A stretch of 64,000 nt of DNA from Bisbaumannia pacifica (GTDB lineage: Bacteria > Pseudomonadota > Gammaproteobacteria > Pseudomonadales > Halomonadaceae), in the NCBI RefSeq assembly GCF_007989625.1, contig NZ_BJUK01000010.1, positions 1-64,000 of the forward strand. The letters are read 5' to 3'. Positions 28,607 to 36,074 of the stretch are shown here, in pieces. The notes under the pieces are model-generated. The model worked only from the letters and a program-made list of their open reading frames with translations, searched no databases and was not told the origin of the DNA. Positions within the stretch are counted from its first letter, which is position 1. Each line of letters opens with the position of its first letter. A program made the position numbers and the translations under genes.

Positions 28607-29043
28607 TGAGCAGCGAGGAGGAGATTGTTACGGCTCATCTCCTTCGGTCCCGAGTCGGGCGAGCACTTCGCTCCCTGTGCCGCTCGCCCTACCCGGGGCC
28701 AGCGCCTGCTCCATGCGATGTGACACTCAGGTTGCGATGAGACCGGTGCCGCCGTCAGGCAAGGAAGGGTACCGTTAACGGGCAAGGAGGCCCTGGCAAG
28801 GATGCCTCATCCCCTGCGGGGGATCGATTTTCGACGGGCAGGCGAAGGCCTTCCCGTCCTGCGGAATGAAGCCGGGCAACTGCTCCCGTCGTGATAGCCC
28901 CTGGCAGGCGATGAACCACGACATGGCTTCCGGGCCTCGGGCCCTGCGAGTGGCGATGCCCCCGGCCAGGCGGCAAGGTAACGACGCTCGTCCCCTTTAG
29001 TTCCCTGCGTACCTCGGGCCGACCCTGTCGGCCCATTTTTTTT
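28607..29043 (+). ncRNA. Long sigma54-dependent small RNA (RNA1), about 437 nt
   Basis: Bounded by the sigma54 promoter and the terminator at 29016-29043. It carries GGCAAGGA three times (28758, 28781, 28795) and GGCAAGGT once (28972). Two of these form hexaloop hairpins, GGGC-AAGGAG-GCCC (28780-28793) and GGC-AAGGAT-GCC (28795-28806), the usual presentation of CsrA/RsmA targets. The 16 nt before the terminator (28999-29014) are identical to those of RNA2. By position it corresponds to glmY next to glrK in enterics, though it is about twice as long and shows no obvious sequence match that I can recall. The start site is inferred, and processing is possible. Confidence 0.7.
29016..29043 (+). 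terminator. Terminator of RNA1
   Basis: GGGCCGA-CCCTG-TCGGCCC (7-bp perfect stem) followed by A and eight T. A canonical rho-independent terminator with nothing coding before it. Confidence 0.95.
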
Positions 29044-29096
29044 GCTGGGCAGGGGGTAAAGGAGGGCTGTCGGCGATTTACCACGCCGGACTTCCT

Positions 29097-29104
29097 GGTG
29101 TCGC
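29097..29104 (+). promoter_or_regulatory. Conserved GGTGTCGC half-site upstream of RNA2
   Basis: Second copy of the octamer at 28400-28407, 195 nt before the GC of the RNA2 promoter. Only one arm of a TGTC-N10-GACA operator is visible. Confidence 0.45.
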
Positions 29105-29163
29105 CAAATGCATACTAAGCAACATATTGTTTATAAAGAATATTTTCTTTTGCCTCGAAAAGG

Positions 29164-29181
29164 CGTCTCCATAAGGAGACA
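29164..29181. promoter_or_regulatory. Putative GlrR operator of RNA2 (CGTC-N10-GACA)
   Basis: CGTCTCCATAAGGAGACA differs from TGTC-N10-GACA by one base, and GTCTCC-ATAA-GGAGAC is a perfect inverted repeat. The centre (29172.5) is 119.5 nt before the GC of the sigma54 promoter, identical to the RNA1 copy. Confidence 0.72.
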
Positions 29182-29244
29182 AAATAGGGCTCGAAAACGG
29201 CGGGTCCTCGTCGGCGGAGGTGGTGGTTCGCTGAGTGTTGTTTA

Positions 29245-29257
29245 TAAATTATTGTTT
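29245..29257 (-). promoter_or_regulatory. IHF-like site of RNA2 promoter
   Basis: The minus strand of TAAATTATTGTTT has one mismatch to WATCAA-N4-TTR and sits within one base of the position of the RNA1 IHF site relative to the promoter (47 against 46 nt before GC). It is embedded in TTTATAAAT, as is the first. Confidence 0.5.
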
Positions 29258-29277
29258 TTGTTGGATTTTCTTTTTAG

Positions 29278-29295
29278 TTGGCACGGCTTTGGCAA
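29278..29295 (+). promoter_or_regulatory. Sigma54 promoter of RNA2
   Basis: TTGGCACGGCTTTGGCAA has GG (29280-29281) and GC (29292-29293) 10 nt apart. TTGGCACG matches the -24 consensus fully and TGGCA matches TTGCW apart from one base. Start expected near 29305. Confidence 0.9.
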
Positions 29296-29304
29296 TAGGT
29301 AGGG

Positions 29305-29516
29305 CAAGCGGGACGGATGTCCGCGAGCACTGCCCCGATACGGGGAAAGTTTCTCGATAAGTCGCCCCTCTGGCGGTTTATTCAGGAAGTCCGGCTGGCC
29401 CACGAGAGGCGTGGCTGTCCGGCTTCGGGCCCCTGGCCCAGCGGCGGTTTCGATCGATACGCCGTCACTTCAGTTCCCTGCGTACCTTGGGCCGGCTCTG
29501 CCGGCCCTCTTTTTTT
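29305..29516 (+). ncRNA. GlmY/GlmZ-like sigma54-dependent small RNA (RNA2), about 212 nt
   Basis: Bounded by the sigma54 promoter and the terminator at 29489-29516. Size agrees with GlmY (about 184 nt) and GlmZ (about 207 nt). Predicted hairpins include GCGGGAC-GGAT-GTCCGC near 29308 and CCCCG-ATA-CGGGG near 29333. The 16-nt tail AGTTCCCTGCGTACCT (29472-29487) just before the terminator is shared with RNA1; in GlmZ the mRNA-pairing segment is also close to the 3' end. In enterics glmY lies just upstream of glrK and is driven by sigma54 and GlrR. A role in glmS/amino-sugar control is therefore a reasonable inference, not shown by sequence pairing here. Confidence 0.75.
29489..29516 (+). terminator. 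Terminator of RNA2
   Basis: GGGCCGG-CTCTG-CCGGCCC (7-bp perfect stem) followed by TCTTTTTTT. Closely related to the RNA1 terminator in stem sequence and loop length. Confidence 0.95.
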
Positions 29517-29605
29517 ATGGGCGCTCCCTGGCCCTGGCGGTATCTCTGGTATTCTCGTGAGTATGATGCATGGCAACGACCTTACTCCGGCATAGAACCC
29601 TGGCC

Positions 29606-31114
29606 ATGACCACGCAGGTGTCGCGCCGCTGGCGCCCACGTTCCCTGTTGCAGCTGGTACTGCTCGCTTTCCTGGTGGTGATGCTGCCGCTGGGGATCCT
29701 GATGTTCCAGGCCGGTCAGGCGCTGGCCGAATTGACTCGCCTGGCCGATGCCGGCGCTCGTCAGGCGGTGGAGGAGACCCGGCGCGCCCGGGCCCTCACT
29801 TCCCTGTCGCTGGAGATGGAGCGTAGCGCCCGCCAGTATGCGGTGGTGGAGGAGCCCGGCCTGATGACGCTGTTTATCGAGCGGCATGCCGAGTTCGAGT
29901 CGCTGCTGCGCGACCAGCGGCGCCTGTTGCCGGAGAACCCCGATGTCCTGGCGCTCGGCCCGCTGCTCGAGGCGCTGCGCGAACTGCCGGAGCTGTCGGC
30001 GTCTCAGGTGGGGGAGCGCCTGGAGCTCTTCGCCGCCCTGGCCGAGCACGCCGAAGCGGTCCGCCGGGCCACCAATCGCCGCATCGACGAGCGCATCGAG
30101 GCGATCCGCGGACGTGCCGGCCAGGTCCAGGCCAGGCTCTGGCTGCAGACCCTGGCCCTGGTATCCGCCAGCCTGGCGCTGATGCTGCTCTTCACCTGGC
30201 TGATCATTCGACCCATCCGGCAACTCGAGCGGCGTATCCAGGGGATCGGCGGCACCAGTCGCACCGCCCCGGTGGCGCACTGCATCCAGGGGCCGGCGGA
30301 GCTGGTGCGCCTCGGCGAACGCCTCGACTGGCTCTCGGAGCGCCTGGGCGAGGTCGAGGCCCAGAAGCAGCAGTTCCTGCGCCATATGTCCCATGAGCTC
30401 AAGACGCCCTTGGCCAGCGTGCGTGAGGGCACGGCGTTGCTCTGCGACGGGGTGGCCGGGCGCCTCGACCCGCGCCAGCGGGAGATCCTCGAGCTGATCG
30501 ATGCCAGCGGCGACGAGCTGCAGCGCTTGATCGAGCAGTTACTCGACTACAACCTGCTGCAGCATCACCGCGAGGTGGATATCCGGCGCTTCGACATGAG
30601 CGTGCTGATCGGGGAGCTGCTGGCCAAGCACCGGCTGGCCCTGACTCACAAGGGCATGCGGGTGACCTCTCCCGAGCGCCCCCTGGAGTGGTGTGCCGAT
30701 CGCACCGCGACCGGGCGCATTCTCGACAACCTGTTGTCCAACGCCATCGCCTATGGGGAGGATAACGGCAGCCTGGAGATTCGCCAGCGTCGCGAGGGCG
30801 CCACCCTGGTCATCGAGGTGGCCAACAGCGGCGAGGCGATCGACGAGGGGGATCGGGGCCGCCTCTTCGAACCCTTTTATCAGGGACGGGCGCGACGCAA
30901 GGGGGCCCTCAAGGGTTCCGGCATCGGGCTCTCGGTGGCCGCCGACTGCGCGCGCATGCAGCAGGGTCGCCTGGAGCTGGTCACCGACGACCTGCTACCG
31001 GTGTGTTTCCGCCTGACCCTGCCCTGGCAGCCGGGTCCGCTCCCCGAGCCGGAACAGAAAAATATCCCTGCACCGAAGGACCCGGAGGCGCAGGCGCACG
31101 CAAGGAGCCGTTGA
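29606..31114 (+). CDS. glrK: Sensor histidine kinase GlrK (QseE)
   Basis: Inner-membrane sensor kinase partner of GlrR. From the ATG at 29606 (502 aa) it aligns with E. coli GlrK: N-terminal helix RSLLQLVLLAFLVVMLPLGIL, periplasmic helical domain (about residues 40-175), second helix (about 183-203), HAMP-like linker, phosphoacceptor motif FLRHMSHELKTPLAS with His263, and N/G boxes (DNLLSNAIAYG, KGSGIGLSVAADC). An ATG at 29570 would add 12 residues; neither start has a strong ribosome site. It is followed 3 nt later by the qseG lipoprotein, matching glrK-qseG-glrR in enterics. Confidence 0.94.
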   Translation: MTTQVSRRWRPRSLLQLVLLAFLVVMLPLGILMFQAGQALAELTRLADAGARQAVEETRRARALTSLSLEMERSARQYAVVEEPGLMTLFIERHAEFESLLRDQRRLLPENPDVLALGPLLEALRELPELSASQVGERLELFAALAEHAEAVRRATNRRIDERIEAIRGRAGQVQARLWLQTLALVSASLALMLLFTWLIIRPIRQLERRIQGIGGTSRTAPVAHCIQGPAELVRLGERLDWLSERLGEVEAQKQQFLRHMSHELKTPLASVREGTALLCDGVAGRLDPRQREILELIDASGDELQRLIEQLLDYNLLQHHREVDIRRFDMSVLIGELLAKHRLALTHKGMRVTSPERPLEWCADRTATGRILDNLLSNAIAYGEDNGSLEIRQRREGATLVIEVANSGEAIDEGDRGRLFEPFYQGRARRKGALKGSGIGLSVAADCARMQQGRLELVTDDLLPVCFRLTLPWQPGPLPEPEQKNIPAPKDPEAQAHARSR

Positions 31115-31117
31115 GTC

Positions 31118-31660
31118 ATGACGCATCGTATCGTCGCTGCCCTGGCGGGTATCGCCCTGCTGGGGGGCTGTCAGTGGGTACCCCGGCTGCCGCAAGCCCC
31201 GGGGCCCGAGCCCGCCGCCGTGAACCCGGCCTGTGAGCGGGAGATCCCCCTGCTGGTGGAGGAGAATGCCTGCCTGCTGGATGCCTGGGTGGCCTTCGGC
31301 CTGGCCTCCCAGCGCGGCGAGCGCCAGTGGCGCGAGACCCTGCTGGCGCGCCTCGACGGCGAGGACGAGCGCTCGCGGCTGGCCCGGGCCGCCCTGCTGG
31401 CCTGGGGCAGCGAGCGTCAGTGGGACGCCGCCGCCGGGCTGCTGGACGATGCGCTGATCGGCGAGGCACCGGAGGCATTGCAGCCGCTGCTGCGCTACTG
31501 GCGCAACGATCTGGAGGGGCGCCGCGCCCTGGCCGGCCGGCTGGCGCGCAGCGAGCACCAGCGCCAGGCCCTGGAGGCGGAGCGCCTGGAACTGGAAGAG
31601 AAGCTCGAGGCGCTGACCGCCATCGAGCAGAGCATCAACCTACGTCAGCCGTCGCCATGA
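31118..31660 (+). CDS. qseG: QseG-like outer-membrane lipoprotein
   Basis: The 180-residue protein has a lipoprotein signal (AALAGIALLGGC, lipidated Cys about residue 18) and an otherwise helical, Leu/Arg/Glu-rich body, ending with a coiled segment (RQALEAERLELEEKLEAL). Sequence conservation of QseG (YfhG) is low, so the call leans on size, lipobox and its position between glrK and glrR, exactly as in E. coli, where the lipoprotein modulates the kinase. Confidence 0.85.
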   Translation: MTHRIVAALAGIALLGGCQWVPRLPQAPGPEPAAVNPACEREIPLLVEENACLLDAWVAFGLASQRGERQWRETLLARLDGEDERSRLARAALLAWGSERQWDAAAGLLDDALIGEAPEALQPLLRYWRNDLEGRRALAGRLARSEHQRQALEAERLELEEKLEALTAIEQSINLRQPSP

Positions 31661-31679
31661 CGGAGACCGGAGTCGAAGA

Positions 31680-33020
31680 GTGAAGCAAGCCGCGCATATC
31701 CTGCTGGTAGATGACGACGCCAGCCTGCTGAAGCTTCTGGGCATGCGCCTGGAGAGTCATGGGTTTCGGGTCACCACGGCGGCCAGCGGCCGCGAGGCCC
31801 TGGAGCGGGTCGAGGTCGCGCGTCCCGATCTGGTGCTTTCCGACCTGCGCATGGATGGCATGGACGGCCTGGCGCTGTTCCAGGAGCTGCAGCGGCGCTT
31901 GCCCGGCCTGCCGGTGATCATCCTCACCGCCCATGGCTCGATCCCCGAGGCGGTGAGCGCCACCCGTCAGGGGGTCTTCAGCTTCCTGACCAAGCCGGTC
32001 AACCGCGACGAGCTGTTCGCCGCCATCGACGAGGCCCTGGCCCAGACCCCGCGGGGGGGCGAGGGCGAGCAGGGCTGGCGGGCCGAGATCATCACCCGTA
32101 GCCCGGAGATGGAACGCATCCTCGAACAGGCGCAGATGGTCGCCGCCTCGGACGTCAGCGTGCTGGTCACCGGCCCCTCCGGCTCCGGCAAGGAGCTGCT
32201 GGCCAGTGCCATTCACAAGGCCAGCCCGCGGGCCGACAAGCCGTTCGTGGCGATCAACTGCGGTGCCCTGCCGGAGCAGCTGCTGGAGAGCGAGTTGTTC
32301 GGACATGCCAAGGGTGCCTTTACCGGCGCGGTCAGCCAGCATCAGGGCCTCTTCCAGGCCGCCGATGGCGGCACCCTCTTCCTCGACGAGATCGGCGACA
32401 TGCCGTTGCCGTTGCAGGTCAAGCTGCTGCGCGCCCTCCAGGAGCGCCAGGTGCGGCCCCTGGGCTCCACCGTCTCGCTGCCCATCGACGTGCGGATCAT
32501 CTCCGCCACCCACCGCGACCTGAGTCGTGCCATGGCCGACGGCGACTTCCGCGAGGACCTCTACTACCGCCTCAATGTGGTCAACCTCAAGCTGCCGGCC
32601 CTCAAGGAACGCGCCGAGGACGTGCCGCTGCTGGCCAAGCACCTGGTGGCCAAGGTGGCCTCCCGTCACAAGACCCTCGTCAAGGGCTTCTCGCCGGAGG
32701 CCCTCAACCTGCTGGCCTCCTGCGCCTGGCCGGGGAATGTCCGCCAACTGGTCAATGTGGTGGAGCAGTGCGTGGCCCTGAGCAGCGCACCGATCATCCC
32801 CGAGGCGCTGGTCTCCCAGGCGCTGGCCGCCGAGGAGAATGGCCTGCCCACCTTCAACGATGCCCGCGCCGGTTTCGAGCGCAGCTATCTGATCAAGGTA
32901 TTGAAGATCACCGAGGGCAACGTCACCCAGGCGGCGCGTATCGCCGGGCGCAATCGCACCGACTTCTACAAGCTGCTGGGGCGCCACGACCTGGAGCCGG
33001 GGCGTTTCAAGCCGGGATAA
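31680..33020 (+). CDS. glrR: Sigma54-dependent response regulator GlrR (QseF)
   Basis: NtrC-family activator of 446 aa. The receiver domain has DDD at residues 11-13, phospho-acceptor Asp55 in LSDLRMDGMDG and LTAHGSIPEAV. The AAA+ domain has Walker A TGPSGSGKEL, the sigma54-contacting GAFTGA loop and the FLDEIGDMP Walker B. A Fis-type HTH (GNVTQAARIAGRNRTDFYKLL) closes it. Similarity to E. coli GlrR is high end to end, for example GVFSFLTKPV and GRNRTDFYKLLGRHDL. Start is GTG, with GGAG 7-8 nt before it. The two sigma54 RNA promoters 2.4-3.1 kb upstream are its obvious targets. Confidence 0.96.
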   Translation: MKQAAHILLVDDDASLLKLLGMRLESHGFRVTTAASGREALERVEVARPDLVLSDLRMDGMDGLALFQELQRRLPGLPVIILTAHGSIPEAVSATRQGVFSFLTKPVNRDELFAAIDEALAQTPRGGEGEQGWRAEIITRSPEMERILEQAQMVAASDVSVLVTGPSGSGKELLASAIHKASPRADKPFVAINCGALPEQLLESELFGHAKGAFTGAVSQHQGLFQAADGGTLFLDEIGDMPLPLQVKLLRALQERQVRPLGSTVSLPIDVRIISATHRDLSRAMADGDFREDLYYRLNVVNLKLPALKERAEDVPLLAKHLVAKVASRHKTLVKGFSPEALNLLASCAWPGNVRQLVNVVEQCVALSSAPIIPEALVSQALAAEENGLPTFNDARAGFERSYLIKVLKITEGNVTQAARIAGRNRTDFYKLLGRHDLEPGRFKPG

Positions 33021-33029
33021 TGAGGAGGA

Positions 33030-33051
33030 GCCCCCGCCGAGTGGCGGGGGC
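33030..33051. terminator. Possible bidirectional terminator between glrR and prx
   Basis: GCCCCCGCC-GAGT-GGCGGGGGC, a perfect 9-bp stem placed between the convergent stops of glrR (33020) and the peroxiredoxin gene (33063). There is no T tract on either side. Confidence 0.5.
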
Positions 33052-33062
33052 GTCGCCAAGCC

Positions 33063-33716
33063 TTACTTGGGCAGCTTGGTCTTGCGCAGGTAGGGGAAGA
33101 TGGTCTCGAACTCGCCGAATTTTGCCTTGGCATCGGCATCGGAGACGGTGGGCGGAATGATCACGTCCTCGCCGACGGTCCAGTTGACCGGCGTGGCCAC
33201 GCCCTTGCTGGCGGTGGTCTGGAGGGCATCCAAGGCGCGCAGCACCTCGGCGAAGTTGCGGCCCACGGTCATCGGGTAGGTCATGGAGAGCTTGAGCTGC
33301 TTGTCCGGGCCGATGATATAGACGGTGCGCACGGTGGCGCTGTCGGCCGGGGTACGGCCGTCGGGCAGGTAAGCCTCGGCGGGCAGCATATCGAACAGCT
33401 TGGCGACCTTGAGGTCATCGTCGGCGATGATCGGGAAGCCCACCGGGCACTCGGCATACTGTTCGATATCACCGATCCAGCCCTTGTGCTCCTCGACCCC
33501 ATCCACGGAGACGCCGATCACCTTGGTGTTACGCTTCTTCCACTCCTCGTCGAGCTGGGCCACGGCACCGAACTCGGTGGTGCACACCGGCGTGAAGTCC
33601 TTGGGGTGGGAGAAGAGGATGGCCCAGCTGTCACCGATCCATTCGTGGAAGCGGATCGGCCCCTGGCTGGTCTGTGCCTCGAAATCGGGGACGACATCAT
33701 TGATACGCAGTGACAT
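33063..33716 (-). CDS. 1-Cys peroxiredoxin (Prx6-like)
   Basis: The 217-residue protein reduces peroxides through a peroxidatic cysteine in PKDFTPVCTTEFG (Cys45). It has the long Prx6-type C-terminal domain (FPIIADDDLKVAKLFDML ... TYPMTVGRNFAEVLRALDALQ, GVATPVNW). No resolving Cys of the 2-Cys type is apparent; a further Cys lies at about residue 91 (YAECPVGFP). AAGGAG 7 nt before the ATG at 33716 fixes the start; an in-frame ATG at 33782 is not needed. Confidence 0.94.
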   Translation of the reverse strand: MSLRINDVVPDFEAQTSQGPIRFHEWIGDSWAILFSHPKDFTPVCTTEFGAVAQLDEEWKKRNTKVIGVSVDGVEEHKGWIGDIEQYAECPVGFPIIADDDLKVAKLFDMLPAEAYLPDGRTPADSATVRTVYIIGPDKQLKLSMTYPMTVGRNFAEVLRALDALQTTASKGVATPVNWTVGEDVIIPPTVSDADAKAKFGEFETIFPYLRKTKLPK

Positions 33717-33833
33717 GGTGTAGCTCCTTCTAGCGGAATGGATGCGAGCCGGCGGGTCAGCCGCCGGTAGCGGGTGGGACACGACCCACTAGACCCTAGC
33801 ATAACCGGGAGGTTCGGCGGCAGGCTCGTAGCC

Positions 33834-35192
33834 TCAGCGCGATGCGGGCCCTGCGTCCTGATGCACCGCGGTGACCTCCAGGTCGAGGCGCCCCTCGCCG
33901 AGGCGGGCACCGAGCCGCTGCCCGGGGCGGGTCTCCGCGGCGCGGCGCACCACCCGGTGAGCCTCGTCCTCGAGGATCGCATAGCCGCGCCCCAGCACCG
34001 CCAGCGGGCTCACCGCCTGCAGCTCCCGCACCACCCCGCCGAAGCGTTCGCGATGCCGGGCCAGCTCCCGGGGCATGGCCGTGCCCAGGCGGCGCCGGGC
34101 GGCCTCCAGGCGCTCGCGGGCCTGGCGTAGCTGGCGATGGGGCGGATGGGCGGCCAGGCGCCGCGCCAGCTGTCCCTCGCGATGGCGTTCGTGCTCCAGG
34201 CGCCGCTGCATGGCGCGGTGCAGCCGCGCGCGTAGCTGCTCGAGGGCCTGGCGCTGGGTCGCCAGTCGCTCGCCGGGGTGGCGCAGCCGGGCGCGCAGGT
34301 GGTCGAGGCGCTGGCTCTCACGGTCGAGGCGGGCGCGCTGGGCGCGCACCAGGCGGGCGTCCCATTGTCCTAGGCGGCGACGCAGGTCGGCCTGGTCCGG
34401 CACCAGTTGCTCGGCGGCGGCGGAGGGGGTGGGGGCGCGGACATCGGCGGCGAAGTCGGCCAGGGTCAGGTCCACCTCGTGACCCACCGCCGACATCACC
34501 GGCAGCCGCGAATGGAAGATGGCCCGCGCCAGGTGCTCGTCGTTGAAGGCCCAGAGGTCTTCCAGGCTGCCGCCGCCGCGGGTGATCAGGATGGCGTCCC
34601 GGGCCGGGTCCAGGTTGGCCTGGCGATTGAGCAGGGCCAGGGCGCGAATCAGGCTGGGCGCCGCCTCGCGACCCTGCACCGGCACTGGGATCAGGGTGGG
34701 GCGGGCCAGGGGCCAGCGCGCCGCCAGCACCGCCAGGACGTCGCGGATCGCCGCGCCGCTGGGCGAGCTGAGGATCAGTAAGTGGCGGGGCGGGTAGGGC
34801 AGTTGGCGGGTATTGGCGAAGACGCCTTCCGCCTCGAGCTGGGTCTTGAGGCGCTGGTAGGCCGCTAGTAGCTCGCCCTCGCCGCTGGCCTGCACCGCCT
34901 CGACGATCAACTGGTAGTCGCCGCGGGGCTCGAAGATCGATAGCCGGCCGCGCACCTTGACCCGGTCGCCGTCGCGCATCGGCGCCGCCACGAAGCGCGC
35001 CCGGGTGCGGAACAGCGCGCAGCGCAGCTGCGCCTCGGCATCCTTGAGCGTGAAGTAGACATGCCCCGAGGCCGGCCGCGACACCCCGGAGAGCTCGCCC
35101 TCCACCCAGCAGTCGCCGAAGTCGCGCTCCAGCAGCAGGCGCGCCTGGCGGTTGAGCTGGCTGACGGAGAGCGGGGCGGGGGTATCGGACAT
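33834..35192 (-). CDS. xseA: Exodeoxyribonuclease VII large subunit
   Basis: XseA is the catalytic subunit of exonuclease VII, which degrades single-stranded DNA from both ends. The 452-residue protein has an N-terminal OB fold (VEGELSGVSRPASGHVYFTLKD), the catalytic domain with RGGGSLEDLWAFNDE and GHEVDLTLADFAADVRAPTPSAAAE, and a long Arg-rich coiled coil (about residues 290-390) that binds XseB. Length matches the family. The small subunit gene is not nearby. Confidence 0.96.
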   Translation of the reverse strand: MSDTPAPLSVSQLNRQARLLLERDFGDCWVEGELSGVSRPASGHVYFTLKDAEAQLRCALFRTRARFVAAPMRDGDRVKVRGRLSIFEPRGDYQLIVEAVQASGEGELLAAYQRLKTQLEAEGVFANTRQLPYPPRHLLILSSPSGAAIRDVLAVLAARWPLARPTLIPVPVQGREAAPSLIRALALLNRQANLDPARDAILITRGGGSLEDLWAFNDEHLARAIFHSRLPVMSAVGHEVDLTLADFAADVRAPTPSAAAEQLVPDQADLRRRLGQWDARLVRAQRARLDRESQRLDHLRARLRHPGERLATQRQALEQLRARLHRAMQRRLEHERHREGQLARRLAAHPPHRQLRQARERLEAARRRLGTAMPRELARHRERFGGVVRELQAVSPLAVLGRGYAILEDEAHRVVRRAAETRPGQRLGARLGEGRLDLEVTAVHQDAGPASR

Positions 35193-35249
35193 GGCGGGGC
35201 TCCTCGGGCTAAGGCGCCCAGCCTAGCATGTCGCGGGGGCGGAAATGCA

Positions 35250-35277
35250 GCACCGCCGGACCTGGGCCCGGCGGTGC
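35250..35277 (-). terminator. Hairpin downstream of the PRC-barrel gene
   Basis: GCACCGCCGG and its complement CCGGCGGTGC form a 10-bp stem with an 8-nt loop. On the minus strand it lies 32 nt after the PRC gene stop and is followed by TGCATTTCC, a weak T tract. Confidence 0.55.
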
Positions 35278-35309
35278 ATCGGTCGATCTAGGCACCGATT
35301 CCGGAAGGC

Positions 35310-35861
35310 TCACTCGTCGGGGGTGACCGCATCCCGGGCCGCCTCCCAGGCTTGCCGGGCGTTCTCGCGGGTGGTCTCCCAGGCGCGCTCGGCGCCCTCC
35401 TGGGTCGCCTGCCAGGCGCTCTCGGCCCCCTCCTGGGTCCGCATCCAGGCCTCCCGGGAGCGCTCCCGGGCCTGCGCCCACCAGGCATCGTTATAGGTCG
35501 GGTAGCCCTCGAGTTCCTCGGCGCTGGCCTCGAGCATCACCCGGTGCTCGGCATCGCCGTCGTTCTCGAGGTCGGTCATCAGGGTGAAACTCCCGGACTC
35601 GACGATAAATTCGCGACCGCCGAGGCCCAAAGCGCTACCGCTCTCGACCACCAGGGCGGTGATCTGCATCGCCTCGTCGAGGAGGATATCCTCGACCTCG
35701 CCGACCCGCTCGCCGGGGTTGGCGGTCAGGTAGACGCCGGCGTCGAGGATGTCATCGGCGGAGTAGAGCCCCTGGGGCTGGTAAGTCGACTGGGCCTGGG
35801 CGCCCAGGGCCAGGCCGCCGGCCAGGGTGGCAATGGCGAGGGAGAGGGTCGGTTTACGCAT
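35310..35861 (-). CDS. Secreted PRC-barrel protein with 11-residue Trp repeats
   Basis: The 183-residue protein has a Sec signal peptide (GGLALGAQA-QS), then a PRC-barrel domain (SADDILDAGVYL ... GERVGEVEDILLDEAMQITALVVE ... REFIVESGSFTL). The C-terminal 55 residues are helical and repetitive: tryptophans 128, 139, 150, 161 and 172 are exactly 11 residues apart, each in an AW-x-x-T/A-x-E/N pattern. Such hendecads form long amphipathic or coiled helices. PRC-barrel proteins of this kind are common in halophilic proteobacteria; function unknown, likely envelope-associated. Confidence 0.82.
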   Translation of the reverse strand: MRKPTLSLAIATLAGGLALGAQAQSTYQPQGLYSADDILDAGVYLTANPGERVGEVEDILLDEAMQITALVVESGSALGLGGREFIVESGSFTLMTDLENDGDAEHRVMLEASAEELEGYPTYNDAWWAQARERSREAWMRTQEGAESAWQATQEGAERAWETTRENARQAWEAARDAVTPDE

Positions 35862-35984
35862 CGAATCACTCCTTTCCTTGAGTGGGAATTGGTTGACGCC
35901 CCTTCACCCTAGCCAAGACACGCCGATTCGACAGTGATTCCCTGTGTTGTCCTGTTCGGCTCTGTTACCCGCGTGGTGGGGCCC

Positions 35985-36013
35985 GTGACGGGGCCCGCTC
36001 ATGGCGTTATAAT
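35985..36013 (+). promoter_or_regulatory. guaB promoter
   Basis: GTGACG (35985-35990) and a perfect TATAAT (36008-36013) with 17-bp spacing, 62 nt before the guaB start codon. A GC-rich element lies between and just after, as expected for a growth-rate-controlled promoter. Confidence 0.75.
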
Positions 36014-36074
36014 GGCGGATTAATTTCCCCACGCCCCGTCCCCCATCATCTGCTTAACATTGGGTGTTGCCGAT

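Larger units (their letters stand above)
28350..29605. other. 1.25-kb non-coding region: two small-RNA loci with their promoters
   Basis: No conserved protein frame is present. The stretch alternates AT-rich regulatory blocks (28410-28470, 28530-28600, 29105-29190, 29240-29280) with GC-rich structured blocks ending in terminators. It holds two copies of the order GGTGTCGC half-site, GlrR-like inverted repeat, IHF-like site, sigma54 promoter, RNA, terminator, and then the start of glrK. From 29517 to 29605 I see no convincing separate promoter for glrK; TATTCT at about 29550 is the only candidate -10. Confidence 0.85.

Noticed and set aside
29108-29302. 64-codon plus-strand ORF in the RNA2 promoter region
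   Set aside because: It runs through the operator, IHF site and sigma54 promoter, has AT-rich atypical codons and no homologous-looking motif.
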